A DNA stretch of 64,000 bases from Hymenobacter cavernae (GCF_014641455.1 NZ_BMHT01000004.1:428223-492222), one strand, 5' to 3'. Positions 34,362-43,268 are shown, numbered from the stretch's first letter. Numbers and translations are program-made. Notes: generated by a model from the sequence alone, not told the origin.

Positions 34362-34961
34362 CTAAATCCTACCTAAAAGCAAGAAAACCACTAGCGGCAA
34401 AAAGTCTTTCAGGCTCACGCGCAGCAGCTTCATGGCCCTGGTCAGGTGGTACTCCACCGTTTTGGGCGACAGATTGAGCCGTCCGGCAATTTCCGGTACC
34501 GTTTGGTGCTCAAAACGACTCAGCCGAAACACCTGCTGAGTGTGCTCCGGCAGGCGCGTCACGCTGGCAACCAGCGCCCCCGATAGATCCTCGGCAGCTA
34601 CCACTTCTTCGGTGGTGTGGTCGGCTTCCGAAAGCTGCGGGCGGGTGTAGGTCAGGTACCCTGCGTGGGTCATCTTCGACTTAATGGAATCGATGATCTG
34701 GTACTTGATGGCCGAGTGCAGATAAGGCTTTAGCTTGCTTATGGTGTGCGCCTCGCGCTTGTGCCACAGGGCCGTAAACAGCTCCTGCACCAGTTCCTCG
34801 GCGGCCTCCCGCGAGTTCAGCTTGCGTTGCGCTACCTCAAACAGCTGATACCAGTAGCGCGCGTAGATTTCCTCAAACGCCTTGGCATCTCCCTGACTGA
34901 GCGCTTGTACCAGCGCGTCGTCGCTCCAGGCGGCGTAAAGCGTTCGATGAGCAGCAGGCAT
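34362..34961 (-). CDS. ECF-type RNA polymerase sigma factor
   Basis: A 199-residue sigma-70 family member of the extracytoplasmic (FecI-like) group. Region 2 is FEEIYARYWYQLFEVAQRKLNSREAAEELVQELFTALWHKRE (about residues 30-70); region 4 is LPEHTQQVFRLSRFEHQTVPEIAGRLNLSPKTVEYHLTRAMKLLR. It should direct transcription of the Sus genes when released by the FecR protein downstream. The C-terminus is a hydrophobic tail (LPLVVFLLLGRI), common in Bacteroidota members. The gene is divergent from GH31. Confidence 0.95.
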   Translation of the reverse strand: MPAAHRTLYAAWSDDALVQALSQGDAKAFEEIYARYWYQLFEVAQRKLNSREAAEELVQELFTALWHKREAHTISKLKPYLHSAIKYQIIDSIKSKMTHAGYLTYTRPQLSEADHTTEEVVAAEDLSGALVASVTRLPEHTQQVFRLSRFEHQTVPEIAGRLNLSPKTVEYHLTRAMKLLRVSLKDFLPLVVFLLLGRI

Positions 34962-35289
34962 AAACCGGGTAGATGACGTGAGCGGAAAGAGGGTACGAAT
35001 TTAAAATAAATAAAGATTTTGTAATACGAATTCGATTCCGATTTTCATTTTTTTAAAAGCAGCAACCAATAAACGGGGTACGATGCTAAAATCGTAACGG
35101 TTGGGCTTTTGTTTGATTTTTCTCAGGTGGCCTAGGGTAACAGCCAGGTTGCTCGACTACTACACTGTCAGCGCCTCGCAAACGGCAGCTACTGCCCTCC
35201 TCATTGTCAGCGGAACGTGAAGCTGTAGGCTTCTTTCCAGGCCTCTTGCCGACCGTTGAATCTGCCCTTCCACGCAACCCCTTACGGCC
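34962..35289. other. Divergent intergenic region between sigma factor and GH31
   Basis: Contains the promoter regions of two divergent genes. An AT-rich stretch (about 35000-35070) is the likely core promoter of the sigma gene. One CCTAGG site is at 35130. No TAnnTTTG box with good spacing and no gene was found. Confidence 0.4.
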
Positions 35290-37746
35290 TTGAATTCGAC
35301 AAGAACTACGCTTTTTACAGTGGCGCTAGCCGCTATGCTAGGTGGTCTTTCCCAGATTGCCCAAGCTCAATTTCCGACGCTCCAAACCCTGGGCAACGTG
35401 CAGCGCGCCGAGCCTGCCGGCAACACTCTGCGGCTCACCTTTGCCAATGCTACCGGCGAAGTCACGGCCTACTCGCCCTCCATTCTGCGGGTGCGCCTGA
35501 GCCCAAAGCCGCTGGCCCCCGATTTTTCCTACGCCGTGGTGGCGCAACCTAGCTCAGGTGCCCTGCAAGTGCGCGACGAAGCCAACTCGCTCACCATCAG
35601 CACCGATTCGGTGCGGCTCGTGATTCAGAAAAGCCCGGCCCGCTTCAGCTTCTACACCGCCGATGGCAAGCTGCTGAACCAGGATGAGCCCGGCCTAGGC
35701 ACCTCGTGGGTCGGCGAGGAAATCACGACCTACAAGAAGCTGCAACCCGGTGAGCGATTCCTGGGGCTAGGGGAGAAGACCGGCCCGCTCGACCGCCGCG
35801 GTCAGGCTTACATCAACCAGAACACCGACAACTACGGCTACGGCACCGGCGCCGACCCCTTGTACTCGACCATCCCATTCTACATCGGACTGCACGACGG
35901 GCTGGGGTACGGCATTTTCTTCGACAATACATTCGTCAGCCAGTTCAACTTTGGCGCTTCTAATGACCGGTTTTCGTCGTTCGGGGCGCGTGGTGGCGAG
36001 ATGAACTACTACTTCATTGGCCGCCGCAAGCCGGCCGGTATCATTCAGGATTACACCTACCTGACCGGCCGCATGCCCATGCCGGCGCTCTGGAGCCTAG
36101 GTTTCCAGCAGAGCCGCTACACCTACTACCCCGATACCGAAGTGCGGCGCATCGTGCAGACCTTCCGCGAGAAGAAGATTCCGCTCGACGTGCTCTACCT
36201 CGACATTCACTATATGGATGCTTATAAGGTGTTTACGTGGCATCCGCAGCGCTTTCCGCAGCCCGCCAAGATGCTGAAGGACCTGAAGAGCATGGGCGTG
36301 CACACCACCGTCATCGTCGACCCCGGCATTAAGACGGAGAAAGGCTACGCGCCCTACGAGGATGCTTTGAAGAAGAACTTATTCGTGAAGTACCCCGACG
36401 GCACCAACTACCGCGGCGAGGTGTGGCCAGGTTGGTGCTACTTCCCCGATTTCACGTTGCCTGCCGCCCGGCAATGGTGGGGCCAGCAGTTCAAAGGCTA
36501 CGTGGATGCCGGTCTGGATGGCTTCTGGAATGACATGAACGAGATGGCAACATGGGGCAACCAACTGCCTAGCAATATCTTGTTCAACTACGAAGGCCAC
36601 GGCGCTACTACCAACGCGGCCCGCAACGTGTACGGCATGCAGATGGCACGCAGCACCTACGAAGGCACGCGCAAGCTGATGAACGGCCGCCGGCCGCTCA
36701 TCCTTACCCGCGCCGGCTACGCCGGTTTGCAGCGCTACACCGCCATCTGGACCGGCGACAACGTGAGCACCGACGATCATATGCTGGCGGGCGTGCGGCT
36801 GGTTAATAGCCTAGGTCTGAGCGGAATGCCGAACGCGGGCATGGATGTGGGCGGCTTCACCGCCACGCCGCCGCCCACCGCCGAGCTGTACACGCGCTGG
36901 ATTTCGCTCGGCACTTTCACGCCCTTCTTCCGCGCCCACTCCGCCGTCGACACTAAGTCAGCGGAACCCTGGAGCTTTGGGGAAGCCAACACGGAAATCA
37001 ACCGCAACTACATTCAGCTGCGCTACAACCTGCTGCCCTACCTGTACTCCGCGTTCTACGAGGCCACGCAGAATGGCATGCCGGTGCAGCGCTCCTTGGC
37101 TATTGATTACCCGAACGATTCGCTGGTGTACCAGTCTGACTTTCAGAACCAATATCAGTTTGGACAAGGCTTGCTGGTGGCGCCGGTGAGCAGCACCCTA
37201 GGTGCCGCCAAGGTGTACTTGCCCGCGGGCCGCTGGTACGATTTCTACAACGACCAGCCTGGTACCGGCGGAAAAGCTAGCTACGTGCCCACGCCGCTCG
37301 ATCGACTGCCGGTGTTTGTGCGCGGCGGTAGCATTATTCCAATGCAAAGTCCCGTGCAGTACACCGCGCAAGCTCCACTGGATACGCTTTACTTGCATAT
37401 CTATAAAGGCGACGCACCGTCGAGCTTTGTATATTACGAAGACGACGGCACCACCTACGCGCACGAAAAAGGTGAATCTTTCCGGCGCACCATTACGTTA
37501 AACCCCACCGCGCGCTCCTTGGAGTTGGGGAAAGTGGAAGGCGGGTTTAAGTCGAAGTTCAAGAACGTGGAAGTCGTTTTCCACGGGTTTGATGAGCTGC
37601 GTACGGTGCAGGCGGCAGGTAAAAACCTAGCTCCGACCACACGAGTATTTCACTTGCAAAAGCCCGCCAGCCTCACCGGCGAAACTACCCGCAACTCTAG
37701 TATAACAGTGCGCAACGCATCGGAAGCGGTGCGAATCACATGGTAA
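35290..37746 (+). CDS. Secreted GH31 family alpha-glucosidase-type enzyme
   Basis: An 818-residue retaining glycosidase. The start is a TTG, because it gives a proper signal peptide (MNSTRTTLFTVALAAMLGGL then SQIAQAQ) and no ATG in frame does so. The catalytic nucleophile is D415 in GFWNDMNEM and the acid/base is D490 in IWTGDNVS, the GH31 arrangement. LGLGEKTGPLDRRGQAY and GIFFDNTFVSQFNFG belong to the N-terminal part, and FVRGGSIIPMQ to the C-terminal beta domain. Members cleave alpha-glucosides, alpha-xylosides or related sugars. The stop overlaps the start of the following esterase gene (ATGGTAA), so the two are probably translationally coupled. Confidence 0.92.
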   Translation: MNSTRTTLFTVALAAMLGGLSQIAQAQFPTLQTLGNVQRAEPAGNTLRLTFANATGEVTAYSPSILRVRLSPKPLAPDFSYAVVAQPSSGALQVRDEANSLTISTDSVRLVIQKSPARFSFYTADGKLLNQDEPGLGTSWVGEEITTYKKLQPGERFLGLGEKTGPLDRRGQAYINQNTDNYGYGTGADPLYSTIPFYIGLHDGLGYGIFFDNTFVSQFNFGASNDRFSSFGARGGEMNYYFIGRRKPAGIIQDYTYLTGRMPMPALWSLGFQQSRYTYYPDTEVRRIVQTFREKKIPLDVLYLDIHYMDAYKVFTWHPQRFPQPAKMLKDLKSMGVHTTVIVDPGIKTEKGYAPYEDALKKNLFVKYPDGTNYRGEVWPGWCYFPDFTLPAARQWWGQQFKGYVDAGLDGFWNDMNEMATWGNQLPSNILFNYEGHGATTNAARNVYGMQMARSTYEGTRKLMNGRRPLILTRAGYAGLQRYTAIWTGDNVSTDDHMLAGVRLVNSLGLSGMPNAGMDVGGFTATPPPTAELYTRWISLGTFTPFFRAHSAVDTKSAEPWSFGEANTEINRNYIQLRYNLLPYLYSAFYEATQNGMPVQRSLAIDYPNDSLVYQSDFQNQYQFGQGLLVAPVSSTLGAAKVYLPAGRWYDFYNDQPGTGGKASYVPTPLDRLPVFVRGGSIIPMQSPVQYTAQAPLDTLYLHIYKGDAPSSFVYYEDDGTTYAHEKGESFRRTITLNPTARSLELGKVEGGFKSKFKNVEVVFHGFDELRTVQAAGKNLAPTTRVFHLQKPASLTGETTRNSSITVRNASEAVRITW

Positions 37747-38651
37747 ACATTTTCCTCCGCGGACCTCTGCGGGAAATAATCATAGGAGTTCTTGTTTTGT
37801 TAAGTTTTGAAACTCAGGCGCAGGAGTCGCTTCCGAAGCCGCACACGCTTACCCCGAACGTCACCATCCTGACCGATTCGTTCACCATTCCGCAACTCAA
37901 CCGCGAGCGGCGAATATGGCTGTATCTGCCCAACGACTACGCCACCAGCCAGCGCCGCTACCCCGTGCTGTATTTGCAGGATGGCCAAAACGTGTTCGAT
38001 GAAGCTACCTCTTTCTCCGGCGAGTGGGGCGTCGACGAAACCCTGAGCCATCTGCAAGCCACTGGTCAGGACCAGGGCTGCATCGTGGTGGCCGTCGACA
38101 ACGACGGCAAGCGCCGCCTCGATGAATATTCGCCGTGGCGCAACGAAAAGCTAGGTGGCGGCGAAGGCAGCGCCTACGTGGAGTTCGTGGTGAAAACGCT
38201 GAAGCCTTACCTCGATTCGCATTATCGGACGTTGCCTGGGCGCGAGCATACTGGCATTGCCGGCTCTTCGATGGGCGCCCTAATCTCACTGTACGCGGCC
38301 CTGAAGTACCCGGATGTTTTCAGCAAAGTGGGCGTGTTTTCGCCAGCCTTTTGGTTTGCCGAGCAGCCGTTATTCACGTTTGTGCGCACCGCGAAAATCC
38401 AGCTGCCAATGCGGTTTTACTTCGTAGCGGGCGCGCAAGAAGGGGAGAAAATGGTGCCGCTGATGTCAGCCATGCGCGATTCGCTCCGTAGCCTAGGTGT
38501 AGCGGAGAAAGACATCAGCTACCAGGTGCGCGCCGATGGCAAGCACAGCGAATGGTTTTGGCGCCGTGAGTTCCCGGCCGCTTACCAGTGGCTTTATGCC
38601 CCTAAAAGACATTGGTGGCAGCCCCATTTGATCAGGCAGGCGCAAAAATAA
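37740..38651 (+). CDS. Secreted esterase, alpha/beta hydrolase (Esterase D/enterochelin esterase-like)
   Basis: A 303-residue protein that overlaps the GH31 stop by 7 bases (ATGGTAA). A hydrophobic N-terminus (EIIIGVLVLLSFETQAQ) acts as signal peptide. RRIWLYLPNDYATSQRRYPVLYLQDGQNVFDEATSF and GIAGSSMGALISLYAALKYP are typical of the putative esterase family. The nucleophile is Ser177 in the GSSMG elbow; the His may be in DGKHSEWFW. Substrate is unknown; in polysaccharide loci this type often removes acyl or feruloyl groups, but that is inference. Confidence 0.85.
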   Translation: MVNIFLRGPLREIIIGVLVLLSFETQAQESLPKPHTLTPNVTILTDSFTIPQLNRERRIWLYLPNDYATSQRRYPVLYLQDGQNVFDEATSFSGEWGVDETLSHLQATGQDQGCIVVAVDNDGKRRLDEYSPWRNEKLGGGEGSAYVEFVVKTLKPYLDSHYRTLPGREHTGIAGSSMGALISLYAALKYPDVFSKVGVFSPAFWFAEQPLFTFVRTAKIQLPMRFYFVAGAQEGEKMVPLMSAMRDSLRSLGVAEKDISYQVRADGKHSEWFWRREFPAAYQWLYAPKRHWWQPHLIRQAQK

Positions 38652-38682
38652 TTTGCGAGGAACCTAGGTGCTTCTATCTTTG
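38652..38682 (+). promoter_or_regulatory. trp operon promoter, TTTG-N19-TATCTTTG
   Basis: TTTG at 38652-38655 and TATCTTTG at 38675-38682 are 19 bases apart, the exact form of the Bacteroidota -33/-7 consensus. The predicted transcription start is near 38687, about 24 bases before the leader peptide ATG. The -33 box directly abuts the esterase stop. Confidence 0.75.
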
Positions 38683-38710
38683 CGCCATCAACGCCCAACA
38701 AAACCCGGCA

Positions 38711-38788
38711 ATGACTTTTCAACTGACTCAAAATGCATGGTGGTGGCCTCTCCGAAACTCCGGACGGGAAATCCTGTGCGTGCGCTAA
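38711..38788 (+). CDS. trp operon leader peptide with three tandem Trp codons
   Basis: A 25-codon open frame reading MTFQLTQNAWWWPL and ending CVR, with three adjacent TGG codons at positions 10-12. It lies between the promoter and a Rho-independent terminator in front of trpE, the classic layout of ribosome-mediated attenuation: stalling at Trp codons when charged tRNA-Trp is low should let transcription pass the terminator. It would also be far too Trp-rich by chance. The stop TAA is 35 bases before the terminator stem. I could not identify a clear antiterminator pairing by eye. Confidence 0.88.
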   Translation: MTFQLTQNAWWWPLRNSGREILCVR

Positions 38789-38823
38789 AGTCAGTTCTTA
38801 ACTTTCGCATCGACCTCCAAGGA

Positions 38824-38851
38824 AGCCCGGCCAACCAGCCGGGCTTTTTTT
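38824..38851 (+). terminator. trp attenuator terminator
   Basis: AGCCCGGC pairs with GCCGGGCT around a 6-base loop, followed by a run of seven T. It stands about 115 bases before trpE and 35 bases after the leader peptide stop. Confidence 0.88.
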
Positions 38852-38965
38852 ATGTTTCAACCTAGTTAAAAAGTTAAATGTGAACGTCATGCTTCGGCCA
38901 GCTCAGCATGACAGACAACCTAGGTTTTCCTCCTAACTCCTGGCTTCCAGCTCCTAGCTCCACCC

Positions 38966-40405
38966 ATGAAATACGCCCTCAAAACTCGCCACGTCCGTCT
39001 GCTCGCCGATACGGTGACGCCCGTGGGGCTTTACCTGCGCCTGCGCGACCAGTATTCCAACTGCCTGCTGCTGGAAAGCTCCGACTACCACGGCCAGCAG
39101 AACGCCTTCAGCTACCTGGCTTTCGAGCCGTTGGCGCGCTTTGAGGTGAGCCGCGGCGAGCTGCGCCAAACCTTCCCCGACGGCACCAGCAGCACCGAAA
39201 CGCTGGCCCAGCCGCGCCTGGCGCTGGAGCGGCTGCGGGAGTTTGCCGGCAGCTTCGAGACGGAGCCGTTGGAGTTTGACTTCATCACGGGCGGGCTGTT
39301 CGGCTACATCGGCTACGAGGGCGTGCAGTATTTCGAAGACCTGACCCTGAACCCAGCCAAGGAAGCCGCCGGGCAGATCCCGGATATTATCTACGGTACG
39401 TATCGTTACGTCATTGCTATCAACCACTTCCGCAACGAGTTGTATGTGTTTGAGCACTCACCCGTCGCCGAGCCCGTTGACCACGAAGGCCTCACGCGCC
39501 TTGTGAATCTAATTCGCAACCCTAGCATTCCGGAGTTTGGCTTTGCGCCGGTGGGCGAGGAAAGCACCAACCAAACTGACGAAGAGTTTCTGAAGGTGTT
39601 GGCTGCTGGCCAAGACCATTGCCGCCGCGGCGACGTATTCCAGATTGTGCTGTCGCGCCGCTTTCAGCAGGGTTTTGTGGGCGACGAGTTCAACGTGTAC
39701 CGGGCGCTGCGCTCCATCAACCCCTCGCCGTACCTGTTTTATTTCGACTACGACAACTTCAAGATTTTCGGCTCCTCGCCCGAAACGCAGCTGCTCATCA
39801 AAGGCCGCGAAGCTAGCCTGTTCCCGATTGCCGGTACCTTCCGCCGCACCGGCCGCGACGCTGAAGACGCTGCCCTGGCCCAGAAGCTAGCCGCCGACCC
39901 CAAAGAAAACGCCGAGCACGTGATGCTGGTGGACCTAGCTCGCAACGACCTGGCCCGCCACGGCGACAACGTGAAGGTGAAGGTGTTTCGCGAAATTCAG
40001 TTCTACTCACACGTTATTCACCTCGTAAGCGAGGTAAACTCGACCCTGGCGCCCGGCGCTGCCTCCCTGCAAGTGGTGGCTGATACCTTCCCAGCGGGCA
40101 CGCTCTCCGGTGCGCCCAAGCACAGCGCCATGCAGCTCATCGACAGGCTGGAGCCAACGGGCCGGGGCTACTACGGTGGTTGCCTGGGTCACCTAGGTTT
40201 CAACGGCGACTTCAACCACGCCATCATGATTCGCTCCTTTTTGAGCACCGGCAACCAGCTTTATTACCAAGCCGGTGCCGGCGTGGTGGCCGCTTCGGAT
40301 ATCAATTCTGAGCTGAACGAAGTGCACCACAAGCTGGCCGCGCTGCGCAAAGCGCTGGTAGCTGCGGAGTCAGTGGGAGAGAAGCTGACGGCAGGGGTAC
40401 AGTAA
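38966..40405 (+). CDS. trpE: Anthranilate synthase component I
   Basis: A 479-residue subunit that turns chorismate into anthranilate using ammonia from the TrpG subunit. The N-terminal part has the LLESS segment (residue about 35) that forms the tryptophan feedback site. The chorismate-binding part has FQIVLSRRF, SPETQLLIKGREASLFPIAGT, DPKENAEHVMLVDLARNDL, and the C-terminal PAGTLSGAPKHSAM and GYYGGCLGHLGFNGDFNHAIMIRSF. First gene of the trp operon after the leader. Between it and trpG lies a 103-bp inverted repeat. Confidence 0.97.
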   Translation: MKYALKTRHVRLLADTVTPVGLYLRLRDQYSNCLLLESSDYHGQQNAFSYLAFEPLARFEVSRGELRQTFPDGTSSTETLAQPRLALERLREFAGSFETEPLEFDFITGGLFGYIGYEGVQYFEDLTLNPAKEAAGQIPDIIYGTYRYVIAINHFRNELYVFEHSPVAEPVDHEGLTRLVNLIRNPSIPEFGFAPVGEESTNQTDEEFLKVLAAGQDHCRRGDVFQIVLSRRFQQGFVGDEFNVYRALRSINPSPYLFYFDYDNFKIFGSSPETQLLIKGREASLFPIAGTFRRTGRDAEDAALAQKLAADPKENAEHVMLVDLARNDLARHGDNVKVKVFREIQFYSHVIHLVSEVNSTLAPGAASLQVVADTFPAGTLSGAPKHSAMQLIDRLEPTGRGYYGGCLGHLGFNGDFNHAIMIRSFLSTGNQLYYQAGAGVVAASDINSELNEVHHKLAALRKALVAAESVGEKLTAGVQ

Positions 40406-40476
40406 ACAACAGGCAGAACGTCATGCAGAGGCGAAGCCGAAGCATCGCGCGCGCTTCGTGGCTGAGGTGGAACGAT

Positions 40477-40579
40477 GTAGAGACGCAATATTTTGCGTCT
40501 CGTCGTTGAACAACCTAGGTCGCGGCGTGCAGAACAAACAACATCAGCAACGACGAGACGCAAAATGTTGCGTCTCTAC
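40477..40579. repeat. Intergenic inverted repeat, GTAGAGACGCAA family
   Basis: Arms of 32 bp (left GTAGAGACGCAATATTTTGC then GTCTCGTCGTTG) pair with the right arm ending GTCTCTAC with one mismatch. The loop of about 40 bases holds ACCTAGGT. The inner CGTCGTTGAAC sequence is shared with the TGTAGCGCG elements. It lies within the trp operon, 71 bases after trpE stop. Confidence 0.8.
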
Positions 40580-40632
40580 TCAGCTCAACGAAGCAGTAGA
40601 TGCAGATCCGCCTGACAAACGAACCAAAGACC

Positions 40633-41211
40633 ATGAAAATCCTCGTTCTCGATAACTACGATTCCTTCACCTACAACCTCGTGCAGCTATTGCGCGAGCT
40701 AGGCTACGGCGACAGCACCGACGTGGTGCGCAACGACAAAATCGACCTCGACAAAGTAGACGAGTACGACGCTATTCTGCTTTCGCCCGGCCCAGGGGTG
40801 CCGTCGGAAGCAGGTTTGATGCCGGAAGTGATTCGCCGCTACGCCCCGACCAAGCGAATGCTGGGTGTGTGCCTGGGTCACCAGGGTATTGCCGAAAGCT
40901 TTGGTGGACAGCTATATAACTTGCCCGCGGTGTTGCACGGAATTGCTACCGATGCCGACATCATCACTGGCGAAGACCGGCTGTTTCATGGCTTGCCCAC
41001 GCAGTTCAAAGTAGGCCGCTACCACTCCTGGGTTGTGACGCCCGACACCATGCCCGAAGAGCTGGAAATAACAGCCCGCGACGCCAACGGCCAGGTGCTG
41101 GCCCTGCGCCACCGCAAGTACGACGTGCGCGGCGTGCAGTTTCACCCCGAATCTATTTTGACCGAGCACGGCCACCAGATGCTGAAGAACTGGCTGGAAG
41201 GCAACGATTAA
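40633..41211 (+). CDS. trpG: Anthranilate synthase component II (glutamine amidotransferase)
   Basis: A 192-residue class I amidotransferase that supplies ammonia to TrpE. LVLDNYDSFTYNLVQLL is the N-terminus; the catalytic Cys is C80 in GVCLGHQGIAESFG, and the His/Glu are in VQFHPESILTEHG. The ATG at 40633 matches the family start; an upstream in-frame ATG would add 11 unrelated residues. The subunit is not fused to TrpE or TrpD. An inverted repeat begins three bases after its stop codon. Confidence 0.97.
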   Translation: MKILVLDNYDSFTYNLVQLLRELGYGDSTDVVRNDKIDLDKVDEYDAILLSPGPGVPSEAGLMPEVIRRYAPTKRMLGVCLGHQGIAESFGGQLYNLPAVLHGIATDADIITGEDRLFHGLPTQFKVGRYHSWVVTPDTMPEELEITARDANGQVLALRHRKYDVRGVQFHPESILTEHGHQMLKNWLEGND

Positions 41212-41213
41212 TT

Positions 41214-41316
41214 TGTAGCGCGAAGCCTGCGCTTCGCGTGTCGTTGAACGAAATCGCTGCCAAGAACCTAGGTGCCAGTCGTTCAACGATACGCGAAGCG
41301 GGAGCTTCGCGCTACA
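41214..41316. repeat. Intergenic inverted repeat, TGTAGCGCGAAGC family, copy 1
   Basis: The left arm begins TGTAGCGCGAAGCCTGCGC and continues TTCGCGTGTCGTTGAACGA; the right arm begins TCGTTCAACGATACGCGAAG and ends CTTCGCGCTACA. The loop contains ACCTAGGT. It starts 2 bases after the trpG stop codon and lies before trpD. Copies 2 and 3 lie at 51691-51791 and 62424-62524. Confidence 0.88.
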
Positions 41317-41353
41317 TCGTGCTACACTTTAGTTATTACAACCAATCAGTACC

Positions 41354-42343
41354 TTGAAACAGATCCTAGCCACCCTTTTTGATCAGCAAACGCTTACCCG
41401 TGACGAAGCCCGTGAGGCCATGTTCCGGATCGGCAACGGTGGTGCCAACGCCGCCGAAACCGCCGCCTTCATGTCGGTGTACCGGATGCGGCCCATCACC
41501 GTGCCCGAGCTGGCCGGCTTTCGCGACGCGCTGCTGGAGCTGTGCCGCGACCCAGAGCTAGGTACGCACGAAGTAGTCGACATCGTCGGCACGGGTGGTG
41601 ATGGCAAGAACACGCTCAACATCTCGACCCTGGCCTGCTTTGTGGTGGCGGGCGCGGGCTATAAGGTAGCCAAGCACGGCAACATCGGCGTGTCGTCGGT
41701 GACGGGCTCGGCGAATATTCTGGCTCACTTCGGCTACGATTTCGAGGCGCCTTCCGACAAGCTGCGCGAACAGCTGGACCGCGCCAATATTTGCTTTCTG
41801 CACGCGGCGGCGTTTCACCCGGCCATGCGTTTCGCGGCCCCGATTCGGCGGGAGCTAGGAGTGCGCACCTTCTTCAATATCCTAGGTCCGTTGGTGAATC
41901 CGGCGCGGCCTAATGCTCAGTTGGCCGGCGTGTTCAACGTGGAGCTGCTGCGCCTCTACAACTACCTTTTCCAGCAAACCGGCACGCGCTACGCCATTGT
42001 GCACGCCCTCGATGGCTACGATGAAATATCGCTCACGGGCGCGGCCAAGCTCGCCACCCCGGCCGGTGAGCGGGTCGTGACGGCCGAAAACCTAGGTTTA
42101 ACCACCCACGCACCCAGCGACTTAGCCGGCGGCAGCACGGTGGCCGAATCAGCCACCATGTTCCTGAATGTGCTGAATGGCCAGGGTACTGCCGCTCAGC
42201 GCGACGTCGTGACGGCCAACGCCGCCCTGGCTTTACAGTGTTCCAACCCGGCTTTCTCGTTCGCGGAAGCCCTGGCCGCCGCCCGCGAATCCTTGGACAG
42301 CGGCCGCGCCCGCGAGTCGTTCCGACAATTGTTGAACGTCTAA
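41354..42343 (+). CDS. trpD: Anthranilate phosphoribosyltransferase
   Basis: A 329-residue enzyme that joins anthranilate to phosphoribosyl pyrophosphate. The pyrophosphate-binding loop GTGGDGKNTLNIST, KHGNIGVSSVTGSANIL and the later NILGPLVNP are diagnostic. The start codon is TTG (MKQILATLF), chosen because it is the only start consistent with the family N-terminus. It stands after the second inverted repeat of the operon. Confidence 0.96.
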   Translation: MKQILATLFDQQTLTRDEAREAMFRIGNGGANAAETAAFMSVYRMRPITVPELAGFRDALLELCRDPELGTHEVVDIVGTGGDGKNTLNISTLACFVVAGAGYKVAKHGNIGVSSVTGSANILAHFGYDFEAPSDKLREQLDRANICFLHAAAFHPAMRFAAPIRRELGVRTFFNILGPLVNPARPNAQLAGVFNVELLRLYNYLFQQTGTRYAIVHALDGYDEISLTGAAKLATPAGERVVTAENLGLTTHAPSDLAGGSTVAESATMFLNVLNGQGTAAQRDVVTANAALALQCSNPAFSFAEALAAARESLDSGRARESFRQLLNV

Positions 42344-42422
42344 CGGAACGCCCTCTGCGCACCTCTGCGTTTCCTTCGCGCACCTCCGCGGGAACCCTTA
42401 TTAAGAACTCCTCACTACATAT

Positions 42423-43247
42423 ATGAGCACTGCCCCCACCATTCTCGACCAGATCATCACCCACAAGCGCCGCGAAGTTGCCGAGCGCCAGAGTCTGGTT
42501 CCCAACAAGTTGCTGGAACGCAGCCTGTACTTCGGCAGCACGCCGCTGAGCCTGCGCAAGTACTTGCTGCGCGAAGACCTGAGCGGCATCATCGCCGAAT
42601 TCAAGCGCAAGTCGCCTTCCAAAGGGTGGATCAACCCGCACGCGCCGGTCGAGCGCACCACCATCGGCTACATGCAGGCGGGCGCGTCGGGTCTGTCGGT
42701 CCTCACGGATGCCGAGTTTTTTGGGGGCAAAAACGAAGATTTAACCATTGCGCGGCGCTTCAATTTCTGCCCGATTCTGCGCAAAGATTTCGTGATTGAT
42801 GAGTACCAGATTCTGGAGGCCAAGAGCATCGGGGCCGATGCCGTGCTGCTAATTGCCGCCGTGCTCAGCGCCGACGAGGTGAAAAACCTAGGTCAGTTTG
42901 CCCGCAGCCTGGGTCTGGAAGTGCTGCTGGAAGTGCACAACGCCGAAGAGCTCGACCGCACCCTGCACCCCGACGCGGTGAGCCTGGTAGGCGTAAACAA
43001 CCGCAACCTCCACGATTTCAGCGTTAGTCTGGAAACGTCGGTGGAACTAGCTGAGCGTATCCCGAACGAGTTTGTGAAAGTGACGGAAAGCGGCCTCAAC
43101 TCGGCTGCCGACCTCGTGCGCTTGCGCGGTGCCGGCTACCGCGGCTTCCTGATGGGCGAGGCCTTTATGCGCCACAGCCGACCCGAAAAAGCTTGCGCGG
43201 CGCTCGTGCAGGAACTCAGCACAGCCGCCGAGGTGTCCGTAGCCTAG
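42423..43247 (+). CDS. trpC: Indole-3-glycerol phosphate synthase
   Basis: A 274-residue TIM barrel that closes the indole ring. IIAEFKRKSPSKGWIN, LSVLTDAEFFGGKNEDL, ILRKDFVIDEYQILEAK, LLEVHNAEEL, LVGVNNRNL and TESGLNSAADLV are the conserved strand ends, carrying the catalytic Lys and Glu residues. Length fits the family. The ATG at 42423 matches the normal N-terminus. The gap to trpD (about 80 bases) has a GC-rich repetitive stretch, but no clear hairpin. Confidence 0.97.
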   Translation: MSTAPTILDQIITHKRREVAERQSLVPNKLLERSLYFGSTPLSLRKYLLREDLSGIIAEFKRKSPSKGWINPHAPVERTTIGYMQAGASGLSVLTDAEFFGGKNEDLTIARRFNFCPILRKDFVIDEYQILEAKSIGADAVLLIAAVLSADEVKNLGQFARSLGLEVLLEVHNAEELDRTLHPDAVSLVGVNNRNLHDFSVSLETSVELAERIPNEFVKVTESGLNSAADLVRLRGAGYRGFLMGEAFMRHSRPEKACAALVQELSTAAEVSVA

Positions 43248-43268
43248 GTTCACTAAACTTCTCTCCCG

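Noticed and set aside
42344..42422. CCTCTGCG-rich stretch between trpD and trpC as a repeat element
   Set aside because: It has short direct repeats (CACCTC, CTCTGCG) and a weak likeness to sequence at 37752, but no stable hairpin or second full copy in the window.
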